A stretch of DNA of 64,000 nt from Astropecten irregularis. Lineage: Eukaryota > Echinodermata > Asteroidea > Paxillosida > Astropectinidae. This document shows, one piece after another, positions 55,801 through 64,000 of the stretch. The stretch spans positions 21,393,806-21,457,805 of the forward strand of contig OZ020252.1 in NCBI GenBank assembly GCA_963971285.1. Direction: 5' to 3'. Position numbers and translations under genes: made by a program. Position 1 is the stretch's first letter. Each line of letters begins with the position of its first letter. A model generated the notes under the pieces. That model saw only the letters and a list, made by a program, of their open reading frames with translations. It made no database searches and was not told where the DNA came from.

Positions 55801-58800
55801 ATTTATGAGTTGGCCTACAAAATGTGTGATAGCAGTATCACTGACACTGAAAATTCCTGAAAAATCTGCAGGCTGACTGGAATTTACTGTGGGTTGACCT
55901 CCACCCTCTCCTTGTCTAGGTCAGCAGGGTCATTCCCAAAACACCAACAGTACTCCACTCAGTGTCCCAGCATGTACCAGCTGAGATTCAGTTCAGAGGT
56001 TGTGGTTGGTTACTCCTCCTGGGAGACGACTCCCATGGGCCCCCCTAGATGGAATCTGATTAGCTTGCAGATCTAAGAATCTAGGCCAGCAGGGAACCAG
56101 TCAACAGGGTACCAGTCTGAGTGTGCACAGTAAAATAGGATCAGGAGGCCAAAAAACACTTCCAAGGGTGTCTGGGGCTCGTCAAGTTTAGACAAAGTGA
56201 AATTGGCTCTACCTATGGAGGCAGACAAGCTTGAAGTTTTCCCAAAATTGCGTCAAACATAGTGAATAATGGGGATGTTCCTGAGACCTGAGCACCAATG
56301 GGAGTAATGGATTCCCAGAGAAAAATCAAATTAAATCTCAGTTTCAAGTTCAAAGCACAAGAATGACTGAAATATTTCAAATTTCAGTAGGCCTGAGCGC
56401 TAGTTATTCCATCACCAGTCATCTTTTGAAATTCCACCAATCTTTGGCCAACTTTCACCTCTTCTCTGAACATCCTTTAACAACTTCTCATCCATCCTTG
56501 GGCCATAACTGGACCACTCCTCCTCCACTCTTTGGCCAATTTCCAGCCACTAATTGGTCACTCACCAACCATGCTTTGACAACCATTGCAAGGTGTGCTC
56601 GCTGTATCAACCAATGCATCGAACTGGCACCCAGTCCTATTTTTCATCACACACAAACAGACATCCTGGCTATGCCATCCCTGCAGCGGCACACCTAGGC
56701 TATTGATATGGGTGTGGTGCCAACTGAAGGGCTTATCCCATTCAAACATCAGGACTGTATTCTGTAAAGTAGTCACAATGGCAGTCTGACTGCAGACTGA
56801 GGGATCCTTGATAGGTTTGATGACCCACACAGCTTAGGCCGAGCCAGCAAATGCATCAACCATGAACCATTCGCTGGAATCAATGCTGACAATTCTGATA
56901 TTGCTGCATAGAACAAAACTGGAGTAACACTCTAAATACCTACCGGTACACAAAAAGCTGAAAGGCCTTTAATTTCCTTTTGGCCCTCGTTACAAATGGC
57001 TGATCAACAGATCTTGACTACAAGTGGTCAAATGGTAATACATGTGTACATGATTCCAATTTCTTTTAACAAGTACATGTATGTCAGGTTTCACTTCTAA
57101 CTTAGACAGCTATAAATTCACACAGTATTTGGTACAGTACAGGATTGGTAACATACCCAAACAGAAATGTTCACAGATGAGATTTACGTCTAACTTTCAG
57201 GGTATGAAGATGGTGCTGTTAGAAATATACCGTAACATTTTTTCCACCTGAAATGGTGATTTATCCAGAAAATAGTCAAACAAAGACCGAAAACAGTTTT
57301 GATCTCGGGTAAGATCAAAACTATTCTTTATGATTTCTAAGAAAACCGAGTCGGTTTTTCGCTATTTTCTCGAGACCCAGATAGATGTCCGATTTAGAGC
57401 TAAAATTTTCACAGGTTTACTATTGCATGTACAATGTTGGATCAGACAAAGTGTGAGTGCTGCATGCTCTGTGACCTTTACCATTACCAATCATGCATTT
57501 CAAAAACCTTTAACAGGGATCTGGGCAGGACCTCTTATTATGTTCATGCATGGAGGGATAATGTTTTTCATAGGATACATGTTTCATGTTCAAGCGTCAC
57601 TATCCCATAATTCATGGAGCAGAAAAAGACTTACTAGTTATTTCCTGCCTTCGCAGCTGCTAACTACTACCAAGGACAGTGATGTCAGGATTCCTCAGCA
57701 GTTAGCATGCCGATGGCATAGGCTACCAGAAACACGGAAACATGATTTTTCTCTGTGCGTTCGAGCCTTTTTCATATCAACCACAGTTGTTTCCTCCAAC
57801 TTAAGATTTTCTGCGTCCTTCCCAACGCAAGTTTTTTTAAGAGGATGAGCAATTCCAACAGTGTCACAACACCAAAATCAACTCATTCATCAATCAAAAT
57901 ATTACCCTTGGTACTGGGTAAATATTTTTCTCTAAAAACTGATCCAACAGCCAAGTGAAACATTTAAGGTGTTTAACTGTGTCTTCCAATGTTGATCAGG
58001 ATTTTGTATAAATGATAGGCCTGGTTTGTGAGTGCTGCAGATCAATTCACTTGACACAGCCCAGACACTTTCAGTTTTTACCTTCTACTCATAGTCAACG
58101 TATCACCATGCCCTCCACCGAAACAGGGTGGGGTAACAATAGGAGACCCTAACTTAAAAAAATTCAGAAAATTTCAGGAAAAAAGGGATTAAGATTGTTG
58201 TCAAACAGATCTATAGGCCTAAGTGTGAATGAATTATATAGGGACTGATTAAAAAAACCACAAACCACAATCCATAATTTTTTTAAGGAGAGGTCAACTA
58301 GAAGTGAGTATGGGAATAGTACATGTTCAAGTATTTACAGCACTGTTGGAGTTGTGATAAACACAATAAAGCAAAACTGATTTGAGATCCTTTTCAAAAG
58401 AGTAAATGCACCATCCCACAATGGTTTTAAAATATTTCAGGTTGGGGAGTTTCCTCCCAAACAGTACTCAATCCCTTTTGGAGGCCACAGAAAAAAAAGG
58501 TTGTGCATGACTTCACCAGATCAGAGTGTATGGCCATTGAAATGGGCATGAATGGAGGGTTCCCAAATTCCCACAGCCGGTATGGTATGCTATGGTTATG
58601 GTATGGTATAGGCGGATGAACAAACTGAACTGCATTATTTTCTTGGGGTCTCCCTGCTTTCCATTGTAAGGTCATGCAAATAGTCTGGCTTCACTATGTA
58701 AAGTGGGCGTAGGCCTGGATACACATGATGCACACACATGGGTGCTAGTAGGCTGTAGTAATCTGTTGGTGCAAACTAGAAAAAGTGCAAGCAGTGCACT

Positions 58801-60005
58801 TTTAAACGGTTCATTTGTGAAGTCCAAACACAATCTATGACTTTTGCATTAATAGAGAAAGTCACTCCAAACCCCCTTAAACTTAAGTATGAACAACAAT
58901 GTAGGTAGACTTATTATCAATGTAGATGTAGTGTAACCAACACTGTTTCTCTGGTATTGACCCAGTATAAAGAGTAGACATTGATGAAATGATAAAGGTA
59001 TCAATTAAATTCTTGCACTTATACCTACATGTACAACAAGTCAAACTGGCCCAGGAGACTGTACTGTATACAGAATTGTCTGGAATTACAAACTATTGTT
59101 TTGTTTCTTCAGCACACCACTTCTTAGCTTTAAATAGGCCCAGTGAGTAGTTCTGCCTGCTCAGTGTATCCAAACTAAAGATCTCTTCCAAGATAACAAT
59201 TGACAAACCAACAAACCACCACCACCACCACAAATTTGTTTATCTCTTTTATTTCTGTTTAGTGTTTTGGGTTAGTCATCACCATCCCTCTAGCTCTCAA
59301 TGGATGTTATTCAAAGGGCCAGAGTGAGGATACTGATCTGAAATCAGACTTTAACATAAACCATCATTAAGTATTAATTTAGGATGGGGCCATGGTTGAA
59401 CGAGAGAGGAAAATTAATACGTACATCCAATTAATTCCCCCCAGAAACAATTAAAAAACCACCTATGGCAACATATGTTCAAATAATGGTTTGTTTTCAT
59501 CATACACTGCACATGGTACTATTCCATGGAGGAGATAGGGGTGTACCACACTTCCAATAAACATGACTGTTCAGATCCAAATTTAAAAGCAAATTTAACT
59601 AGTAGTAGTAGGCCTATACAAGCAAATGTTTTCAATGTGAAATCGTAATAATAATAATATTTAATACATACAACTGATTGGACATAAATGTAAACAAATT
59701 CTCAGTTCATTTTGTTTCTCCATGTTTAGACTGATATTAAAGGGGAAATCCGACGTTTCGAATGACTTATCCGGTGTATAACAAATCACTGTATTATTTT
59801 CATGTCAGGCTATTTAATTCGCTGTATTTACATTAAGCAGACAGCAGGAAGTGAATAATTGCCGACCGAAAATGTTCCATATGCACAAAACATAGGCTTG
59901 AACTTGGTATCTTACCACATTATGGAACACATCGGAGTCCAAGATATACTTGAAATCGCTCTCTTCGCCCTCGTAGAGACTGTTTCCACCGATAAGGTCG
60001 TCCAT
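34489..60005 (-). CDS. CREB3L2: CREB3L1/CREB3L2-type ER-membrane bZIP transcription factor, 9 coding exons
   Basis: Read on the - strand, the exons are 60005-59916, 43549-43363, 42508-42275, 41627-41443, 41192-41046, 38792-38734, 37768-37603, 35587-35338 and 34811-34489, which total 1641 nt and 546 aa. Visible parts are an acidic N-terminal activation region with IQAEHSYSL (about 69-77), two IKxEP sumoylation-type motifs, LPPTPPSS (177-184, a phosphodegron in the vertebrate proteins), the family block [20 protein letters not shown], a basic region [15 protein letters not shown] (280-294) and a zipper (L298, Y305, L312, M319, L326, L333). A single membrane segment follows at about 353-369, then a luminal tail with RSSRML, resembling the S1P site. 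The family is released from the ER/Golgi by S1P/S2P cleavage and drives secretory-pathway genes. [10 protein letters not shown] and [11 protein letters not shown] look more like CREB3L2, but an invertebrate gene is probably co-orthologous to both. Confidence 0.94.
34812..35337 (-). other. CREB3L intron 8
   Basis: A 526-nt intron mostly occupied by the pogo/Tigger-like MITE at 34935-35099. Confidence 0.8.
34935..35099. mobile_element. pogo/Tigger-like MITE, copy 1
   Basis: The ends are CAGTGGAATGCCACTATAAC and GTTTTAGCGGTGTTCCACTG, flanked by TA on both sides. CAGTGGAA...TATAACGAAC ends with TA duplication are typical of pogo/Tigger elements. It is non-coding. Confidence 0.85.
35338..35587 (-). 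CDS. CREB3L2: CREB3L coding exon 8 (membrane segment)
   Basis: The acceptor is CCTCTGCAG and the donor AGCA|GTAAGT. It starts [13 protein letters not shown], completing the single transmembrane helix, then Ser/Tyr/Pro-rich luminal sequence to residue 439. Confidence 0.93.
35588..37602 (-). other. CREB3L intron 7
   Basis: A 2.0-kb intron. Frames such as 36576-36830 carry no known motif. No bounded repeat is seen. Confidence 0.7.
37603..37768 (-). CDS. CREB3L2: CREB3L coding exon 7 (leucine zipper)
   Basis: The acceptor is CCCTTAG and the donor ATG|GTAAGT. Residues 301-356 form the zipper and linker and end TQSGTCLM at the start of the membrane segment, the same exon boundary logic as the conserved TGTCLM of vertebrates. 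Confidence 0.95.
37769..38733 (-). other. CREB3L intron 6
   Basis: A 965-nt intron inside the bZIP-coding region, with G homopolymers at about 38177-38190 and 38699-38714. The second starts about 20 bp from the exon 6 donor. Confidence 0.7.
38734..38792 (-). CDS. CREB3L2: CREB3L coding exon 6 (basic region)
   Basis: A 59-nt exon between CTTCCAG and AA|GTAAGT. It encodes residues 282-300 ([19 protein letters not shown]), the DNA-contacting helix. Confidence 0.96.
39284..39548. repeat. Foldback element, about 33-bp arms
   Basis: The left arm CAATGCGCGGTATTTTTGAA... pairs with the right arm ...TTCAAAAATACCGCGCATTG. The arms continue through AGGGCGCT/AGCGCCCT. No target duplication is clear. 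The 118-codon frame overlapping it is not a gene. Confidence 0.82.
39728..40084 (+). mobile_element. Foldback family A, full copy 2
   Basis: The left flank is TTAA (39724-39727) and the right flank TCAA (a mutated TTAA). The ends are AGGTAGTATCATACTTTG and CAAAGTATGATACTACCT. The centre is GATCTTTTAAAAGATC. It is nearly identical in layout to 14115-14467. Confidence 0.9.
41046..41192 (-). CDS. CREB3L2: CREB3L coding exon 5
   Basis: The donor is AAA|GTGAGT. Residues 233-281 contain [14 protein letters not shown] and [17 protein letters not shown], the family's conserved block before the basic region. The acceptor position (ACAG before AGG) is fixed by phase. Confidence 0.96.
41443..41627 (-). 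CDS. CREB3L2: CREB3L coding exon 4
   Basis: The acceptor is CTTTGTAG and the donor ACAG|GTATTG. Residues 171-232 hold [10 protein letters not shown] followed by a Ser-rich acidic stretch (SDSEGSNSP), closely like CREB3L2. Confidence 0.94.
41628..42274 (-). other. CREB3L intron 3
   Basis: A 647-nt intron with a C run at about 41851-41864. No other feature is seen. Confidence 0.7.
42275..42508 (-). CDS. CREB3L2: CREB3L coding exon 3
   Basis: The acceptor is TTTTTGCAG and the donor AATG|GTAATA. Residues 93-170 include VIKTEPLDD and IKIKLEPM, hydrophobic-Lys-x-Glu motifs of the sumoylation type seen in the vertebrate proteins. Confidence 0.93.
42509..43362 (-). other. CREB3L intron 2
   Basis: An 854-nt intron, more than half of it a single foldback element (42587-43083). 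Confidence 0.85.
42587..43083. mobile_element. TTAA-flanked foldback family D, 497 bp
   Basis: The flanks are TTAA (42583-42586 and 43084-43087). The arms of about 160 bp (AGAGGATGTTCAACACTCA... with its complement) pair with few mismatches. The middle holds a duplicated GAGCCTTTTCATTAAATG segment and a TGACGTCA palindrome (42808-42815). It is non-coding. Confidence 0.92.
43363..43549 (-). CDS. CREB3L2: CREB3L coding exon 2
   Basis: The acceptor is CAACCCAG and the donor GAAG|GTGGGT. It encodes residues 31-92 with [12 protein letters not shown] and [11 protein letters not shown], both conserved in vertebrate CREB3L1/2. Confidence 0.95.
46640..46686. repeat. AAC-rich microsatellite
   Basis: Imperfect CAA/AAC repeats follow an A run. 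Confidence 0.7.
47316..47494. mobile_element. pogo/Tigger-like MITE, copy 2
   Basis: It is flanked by TA. The ends are CAGTGGAACATGTCTGCTAT and a worn ...GTGGCATACTACTG. The interior shares AATTGGGAGCCAA and AAGGATGATGTTC with copy 1 at 34935-35099. Confidence 0.78.
54322..54560 (-). repeat. Foldback family A, degraded copy
   Basis: It matches GGTTTTTGTCAAAGAAATGC and AACAGTCATCTGTGAAAT of the other copies. Both ends are worn. Confidence 0.7.
57150..57470 (+). repeat. Foldback family C copy
   Basis: The left half resembles family A (ACAGAAATGTTCACAGAT, GGTATGAAGATGGTG). The right half (AAGAAAACCGAGTCGGTTTT ... CTGTGACC) is the reverse complement of 60650-60795. The centre is GATCTCGGGTAAGATC. 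Confidence 0.72.
59916..60005 (-). CDS. CREB3L2: CREB3L coding exon 1
   Basis: It encodes residues 1-30 (MDDLIGG...DSDVFHNV), acidic, with donor GTG|GTAAGA in phase 0. The start has GCA before ATG and G at +4. An in-frame upstream ATG at 60173 would add 56 residues unlike the family, so 60005 is preferred. Confidence 0.85.
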
Positions 60006-60524
60006 TGCGATGCTGTGCCGCGGTCGTTGGCCGGTCCGGTCCGATTTAGGGGTAAATCTGTTAGGGTTTTGCAACCCTTCCGCTCTCAATATTGTGCGTC
60101 CGTATGCTCTTCTTGCACAATTTGCAATGGGTTGTTGATGATATGCTTGCAAAGCACTTGCATGCTGCTGCATCAGTACAGTGTACCACGATCTACGCAC
60201 ATGCGATATATGTTCAGCCCCCACATGATTTCCCCTCCATTATGTAAATGTTGACCTTAGTGGCGTCGGGCCGGCGCAGTGACCTATGTCGATAAGCACC
60301 GCCCCTTTTCAGCACTCACGAGGACAATGATTAAAGAAAACCATCGGGTTGGAGCAATCAATGTTTTTCATTTTAGAATTGGGGATTGTTTATGTTTTGG
60401 AATTTAATTATTTTCTTTATTTCAACGCAAAGGGAATTTCCAGATGAAAAGGTCCTTTATGCACAGTCAGTGTGGTACCGTCCAATGATATGCAAATCAT
60501 GTGAGTTTACAACTCTCACTGCGA

Positions 60525-60531
60525 CACGTCA
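60525..60531 (-). promoter_or_regulatory. CRE/UPRE-like motif upstream of CREB3L
   Basis: CACGTCA on +, i.e. TGACGTG on the coding strand, about 520 nt before the start codon. TGACGTG is the core bound by CREB3-family, ATF6 and XBP1 factors. One 7-mer can occur by chance. Confidence 0.35.
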
Positions 60532-60649
60532 TTCTTGAGGCACATCAGCTGTAACCTGTGTAACCAATGGCTGGGTGTACAAAATAGTATCTATTGAATA
60601 TTTATAGGACGATGTAGCGGGTCCGGCAAACCACGGTACATGCAATACA

Positions 60650-60800
60650 CGATCACAGGACTGCACTCATACTTTGTCTGATCAAACATGTACATGAAAT
60701 AATAAACCTGTGAAAATTTGAGCTCACTTGGACATCTGATACTGAGTGACGAGGAAATAGCAAAAACCCGACTCGATTTTCTTATAAAACATGAAGAATA
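60650..60800 (+). repeat. Foldback family C fragment next to the telomere
   Basis: It runs ACTTTGTCTGATCAAACATG ... AATAATAAACCTGTGAAAAT ... ACCCGACTCGATTTTCTTAT, the reverse complement of the right half of the copy at 57150-57470. Confidence 0.72.
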
Positions 60801-60994
60801 GTTTACTTTATATTAATTTGTTCCAAAAATCGTTCGGGAAATCTTGATTTGCTTGAAATACCAAGCTTATCTGATGAACAAAGATGTCACATGCATGGTG
60901 ACTGTTCGCACTGTTCACGAACTGTTGAGTAAATTTTCTGTCTTAAACTCAATAAAACATGTTTTGGAAGGCATTGCAAATCCTATATGCTCCC

Positions 60995-63900
60995 TTAGGG
61001 TTAGGGTTAGGGTTAGGGTTAGGGTTAGGGTTAGGGTTAGGGTTAGGGTTAGGGTTAGGGTTAGGGTTAGGGTTAGGGTTAGGGTTAGGGTTAGGGTTAG
61101 GGTTAGGGTTAGGGTTAGGGTTAGGGTTAGGGTTAGGGTTAGGGTTAGGGTTAGGGTTAGGGTTAGGGTTAGGGTTAGGGTTAGGGTTAGGGTTAGGGTT
61201 AGGGTTAGGGTTAGGGTTAGGGTTAGGGTTAGGGTTAGGGTTAGGGTTAGGGTTAGGGTTAGGGTTAGGGTTAGGGTTAGGGTTAGGGTTAGGGTTAGGG
61301 TTAGGGTTAGGGTTAGGGTTAGGGTTAGGGTTAGGGTTAGGGTTAGGGTTAGGGTTAGGGTTAGGGTTAGGGTTAGGGTTAGGGTTAGGGTTAGGGTTAG
61401 GGTTAGGGTTAGGGTTAGGGTTAGGGTTAGGGTTAGGGTTAGGGTTAGGGTTAGGGTTAGGGTTAGGGTTAGGGTTAGGGTTAGGGTTAGGGTTAGGGTT
61501 AGGGTTAGGGTTAGGGTTAGGGTTAGGGTTAGGGTTAGGGTTAGGGTTAGGGTTAGGGTTAGGGTTAGGGTTAGGGTTAGGGTTAGGGTTAGGGTTAGGG
61601 TTAGGGTTAGGGTTAGGGTTAGGGTTAGGGTTAGGGTTAGGGTTAGGGTTAGGGTTAGGGTTAGGGTTAGGGTTAGGGTTAGGGTTAGGGTTAGGGTTAG
61701 GGTTAGGGTTAGGGTTAGGGTTAGGGTTAGGGTTAGGGTTAGGGTTAGGGTTAGGGTTAGGGTTAGGGTTAGGGTTAGGGTTAGGGTTAGGGTTAGGGTT
61801 AGGGTTAGGGTTAGGGTTAGGGTTAGGGTTAGGGTTAGGGTTAGGGTTAGGGTTAGGGTTAGGGTTAGGGTTAGGGTTAGGGTTAGGGTTAGGGTTAGGG
61901 TTAGGGTTAGGGTTAGGGTTAGGGTTAGGGTTAGGGTTAGGGTTAGGGTTAGGGTTAGGGTTAGGGTTAGGGTTAGGGTTAGGGTTAGGGTTAGGGTTAG
62001 GGTTAGGGTTAGGGTTAGGGTTAGGGTTAGGGTTAGGGTTAGGGTTAGGGTTAGGGTTAGGGTTAGGGTTAGGGTTAGGGTTAGGGTTAGGGTTAGGGTT
62101 AGGGTTAGGGTTAGGGTTAGGGTTAGGGTTAGGGTTAGGGTTAGGGTTAGGGTTAGGGTTAGGGTTAGGGTTAGGGTTAGGGTTAGGGTTAGGGTTAGGG
62201 TTAGGGTTAGGGTTAGGGTTAGGGTTAGGGTTAGGGTTAGGGTTAGGGTTAGGGTTAGGGTTAGGGTTAGGGTTAGGGTTAGGGTTAGGGTTAGGGTTAG
62301 GGTTAGGGTTAGGGTTAGGGTTAGGGTTAGGGTTAGGGTTAGGGTTAGGGTTAGGGTTAGGGTTAGGGTTAGGGTTAGGGTTAGGGTTAGGGTTAGGGTT
62401 AGGGTTAGGGTTAGGGTTAGGGTTAGGGTTAGGGTTAGGGTTAGGGTTAGGGTTAGGGTTAGGGTTAGGGTTAGGGTTAGGGTTAGGGTTAGGGTTAGGG
62501 TTAGGGTTAGGGTTAGGGTTAGGGTTAGGGTTAGGGTTAGGGTTAGGGTTAGGGTTAGGGTTAGGGTTAGGGTTAGGGTTAGGGTTAGGGTTAGGGTTAG
62601 GGTTAGGGTTAGGGTTAGGGTTAGGGTTAGGGTTAGGGTTAGGGTTAGGGTTAGGGTTAGGGTTAGGGTTAGGGTTAGGGTTAGGGTTAGGGTTAGGGTT
62701 AGGGTTAGGGTTAGGGTTAGGGTTAGGGTTAGGGTTAGGGTTAGGGTTAGGGTTAGGGTTAGGGTTAGGGTTAGGGTTAGGGTTAGGGTTAGGGTTAGGG
62801 TTAGGGTTAGGGTTAGGGTTAGGGTTAGGGTTAGGGTTAGGGTTAGGGTTAGGGTTAGGGTTAGGGTTAGGGTTAGGGTTAGGGTTAGGGTTAGGGTTAG
62901 GGTTAGGGTTAGGGTTAGGGTTAGGGTTAGGGTTAGGGTTAGGGTTAGGGTTAGGGTTAGGGTTAGGGTTAGGGTTAGGGTTAGGGTTAGGGTTAGGGTT
63001 AGGGTTAGGGTTAGGGTTAGGGTTAGGGTTAGGGTTAGGGTTAGGGTTAGGGTTAGGGTTAGGGTTAGGGTTAGGGTTAGGGTTAGGGTTAGGGTTAGGG
63101 TTAGGGTTAGGGTTAGGGTTAGGGTTAGGGTTAGGGTTAGGGTTAGGGTTAGGGTTAGGGTTAGGGTTAGGGTTAGGGTTAGGGTTAGGGTTAGGGTTAG
63201 GGTTAGGGTTAGGGTTAGGGTTAGGGTTAGGGTTAGGGTTAGGGTTAGGGTTAGGGTTAGGGTTAGGGTTAGGGTTAGGGTTAGGGTTAGGGTTAGGGTT
63301 AGGGTTAGGGTTAGGGTTAGGGTTAGGGTTAGGGTTAGGGTTAGGGTTAGGGTTAGGGTTAGGGTTAGGGTTAGGGTTAGGGTTAGGGTTAGGGTTAGGG
63401 TTAGGGTTAGGGTTAGGGTTAGGGTTAGGGTTAGGGTTAGGGTTAGGGTTAGGGTTAGGGTTAGGGTTAGGGTTAGGGTTAGGGTTAGGGTTAGGGTTAG
63501 GGTTAGGGTTAGGGTTAGGGTTAGGGTTAGGGTTAGGGTTAGGGTTAGGGTTAGGGTTAGGGTTAGGGTTAGGGTTAGGGTTAGGGTTAGGGTTAGGGTT
63601 AGGGTTAGGGTTAGGGTTAGGGTTAGGGTTAGGGTTAGGGTTAGGGTTAGGGTTAGGGTTAGGGTTAGGGTTAGGGTTAGGGTTAGGGTTAGGGTTAGGG
63701 TTAGGGTTAGGGTTAGGGTTAGGGTTAGGGTTAGGGTTAGGGTTAGGGTTAGGGTTAGGGTTAGGGTTAGGGTTAGGGTTAGGGTTAGGGTTAGGGTTAG
63801 GGTTAGGGTTAGGGTTAGGGTTAGGGTTAGGGTTAGGGTTAGGGTTAGGGTTAGGGTTAGGGTTAGGGTTAGGGTTAGGGTTAGGGTTAGGGTTAGGGTT

Positions 63901-64000
63901 AGGGTTAGGGTTAGGGTTAGGGTTAGGGTTAGGGTTAGGGTTAGGGTTAGGGTTAGGGTTAGGGTTAGGGTTAGGGTTAGGGTTAGGGTTAGGGTTAGGG
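60995..64000 (+). repeat. Telomere: 501 perfect TTAGGG repeats
   Basis: 3006 nt of uninterrupted TTAGGG on the + strand run to the window edge, with no variant unit. The G-rich strand pointing toward the end is the orientation of a right-hand chromosome terminus. The junction with unique sequence (..TGCTCCC|TTAGGG) is abrupt. An internal telomere-repeat block cannot be fully excluded because the window stops inside the array. Confidence 0.96.

Larger units (their letters stand above)
43550..59915 (-). other. CREB3L intron 1 (16.4 kb)
   Basis: No internal coding exon could be recognised. It holds a pogo/Tigger-like MITE (47316-47494), a degraded family A copy (54322-54560), a family C copy (57150-57470), an AAC-rich microsatellite (about 46640-46686) and G/C homopolymers (47520-47533, 48240-48249). 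The 172-codon frame at 57330-57848 overlaps the family C copy. Alternative first exons or enhancers could be present but cannot be seen. Confidence 0.7.
60006..60994. promoter_or_regulatory. CREB3L 5' flank between start codon and telomere
   Basis: The 989 bp between the start codon and the TTAGGG array must hold the 5' UTR and any proximal promoter on this side. A GC-rich patch (60259-60308), a CCAAT (60482-60486), an octamer ATGCAAAT (60490-60497) and a CRE/UPRE-like site (60525-60531) are visible. No clear TATA box is seen. The last 350 bp include a family C repeat fragment. Confidence 0.5.

Noticed and set aside
57330..57848. 172-codon frame in CREB3L intron 1
   Set aside because: Its first part lies in a dispersed foldback repeat and the rest has no recognisable motif.
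60006..60224. Longer CREB3L N-terminus starting upstream
   Set aside because: The extension to 60224 would need a GTG start. The in-frame ATG at 60173 adds residues unlike the family, while the ATG at 60005 has good context.

Overview
The window is eukaryotic nuclear DNA, most likely from an invertebrate deuterostome. An echinoderm or close relative is my guess, from the animal gene families, the TTAGGG telomere repeat, the AT-rich non-coding DNA and the very frequent TAGGCCTA and TACATGTA words. The species cannot be named from the sequence. There are no bacterial-style genes, no rRNA and no CRISPR array. Most open frames are short and spurious. The real genes are split into exons, which I rebuilt from splice sites and reading phase.

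Three multi-exon genes are supported. (1) A PRR5/PRR5L (Protor, HbrB-domain) gene lies on the + strand, with 8 coding exons from 9832 to 23088, 362 aa and one GC-AG intron. (2) A DM-domain (DMRT family) transcription factor lies on the - strand, with 4 coding exons from 31153 down to 26508 and 499 aa. (3) A CREB3L1/CREB3L2-type ER-membrane bZIP transcription factor lies on the - strand, with 9 coding exons from 60005 down to 34489, 546 aa and a 16.4-kb first intron. In all three, every exon junction keeps frame and the exon lengths sum to a whole number of codons. PRR5 and DMRT converge, with 3.4 kb between their stop codons. DMRT and CREB3L are head to tail.

From 60995 to the window end is an uninterrupted array of 501 perfect TTAGGG units. 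The G-rich strand runs 5'->3' toward the end, as expected at a right-hand chromosome terminus. There is almost no subtelomere: the CREB3L start codon is 989 bp from the array, and the gene is transcribed inward.

The rest is gene-poor sequence and introns loaded with small non-autonomous repeats. They include three foldback families flanked by TTAA, tRNA-like sequences arranged as palindromes, a hAT-type MITE with a perfect 8-bp target duplication, a 531-bp MITE flanked by TAA, two pogo/Tigger-like MITEs, a nearly perfect 69-bp-arm hairpin, and an 18-bp minisatellite with 108-bp higher-order structure. The three genes belong to different pathways (TORC2 signalling, sex/gonad or neural patterning, ER-to-nucleus secretory regulation), and nothing in the sequence suggests that they act together.
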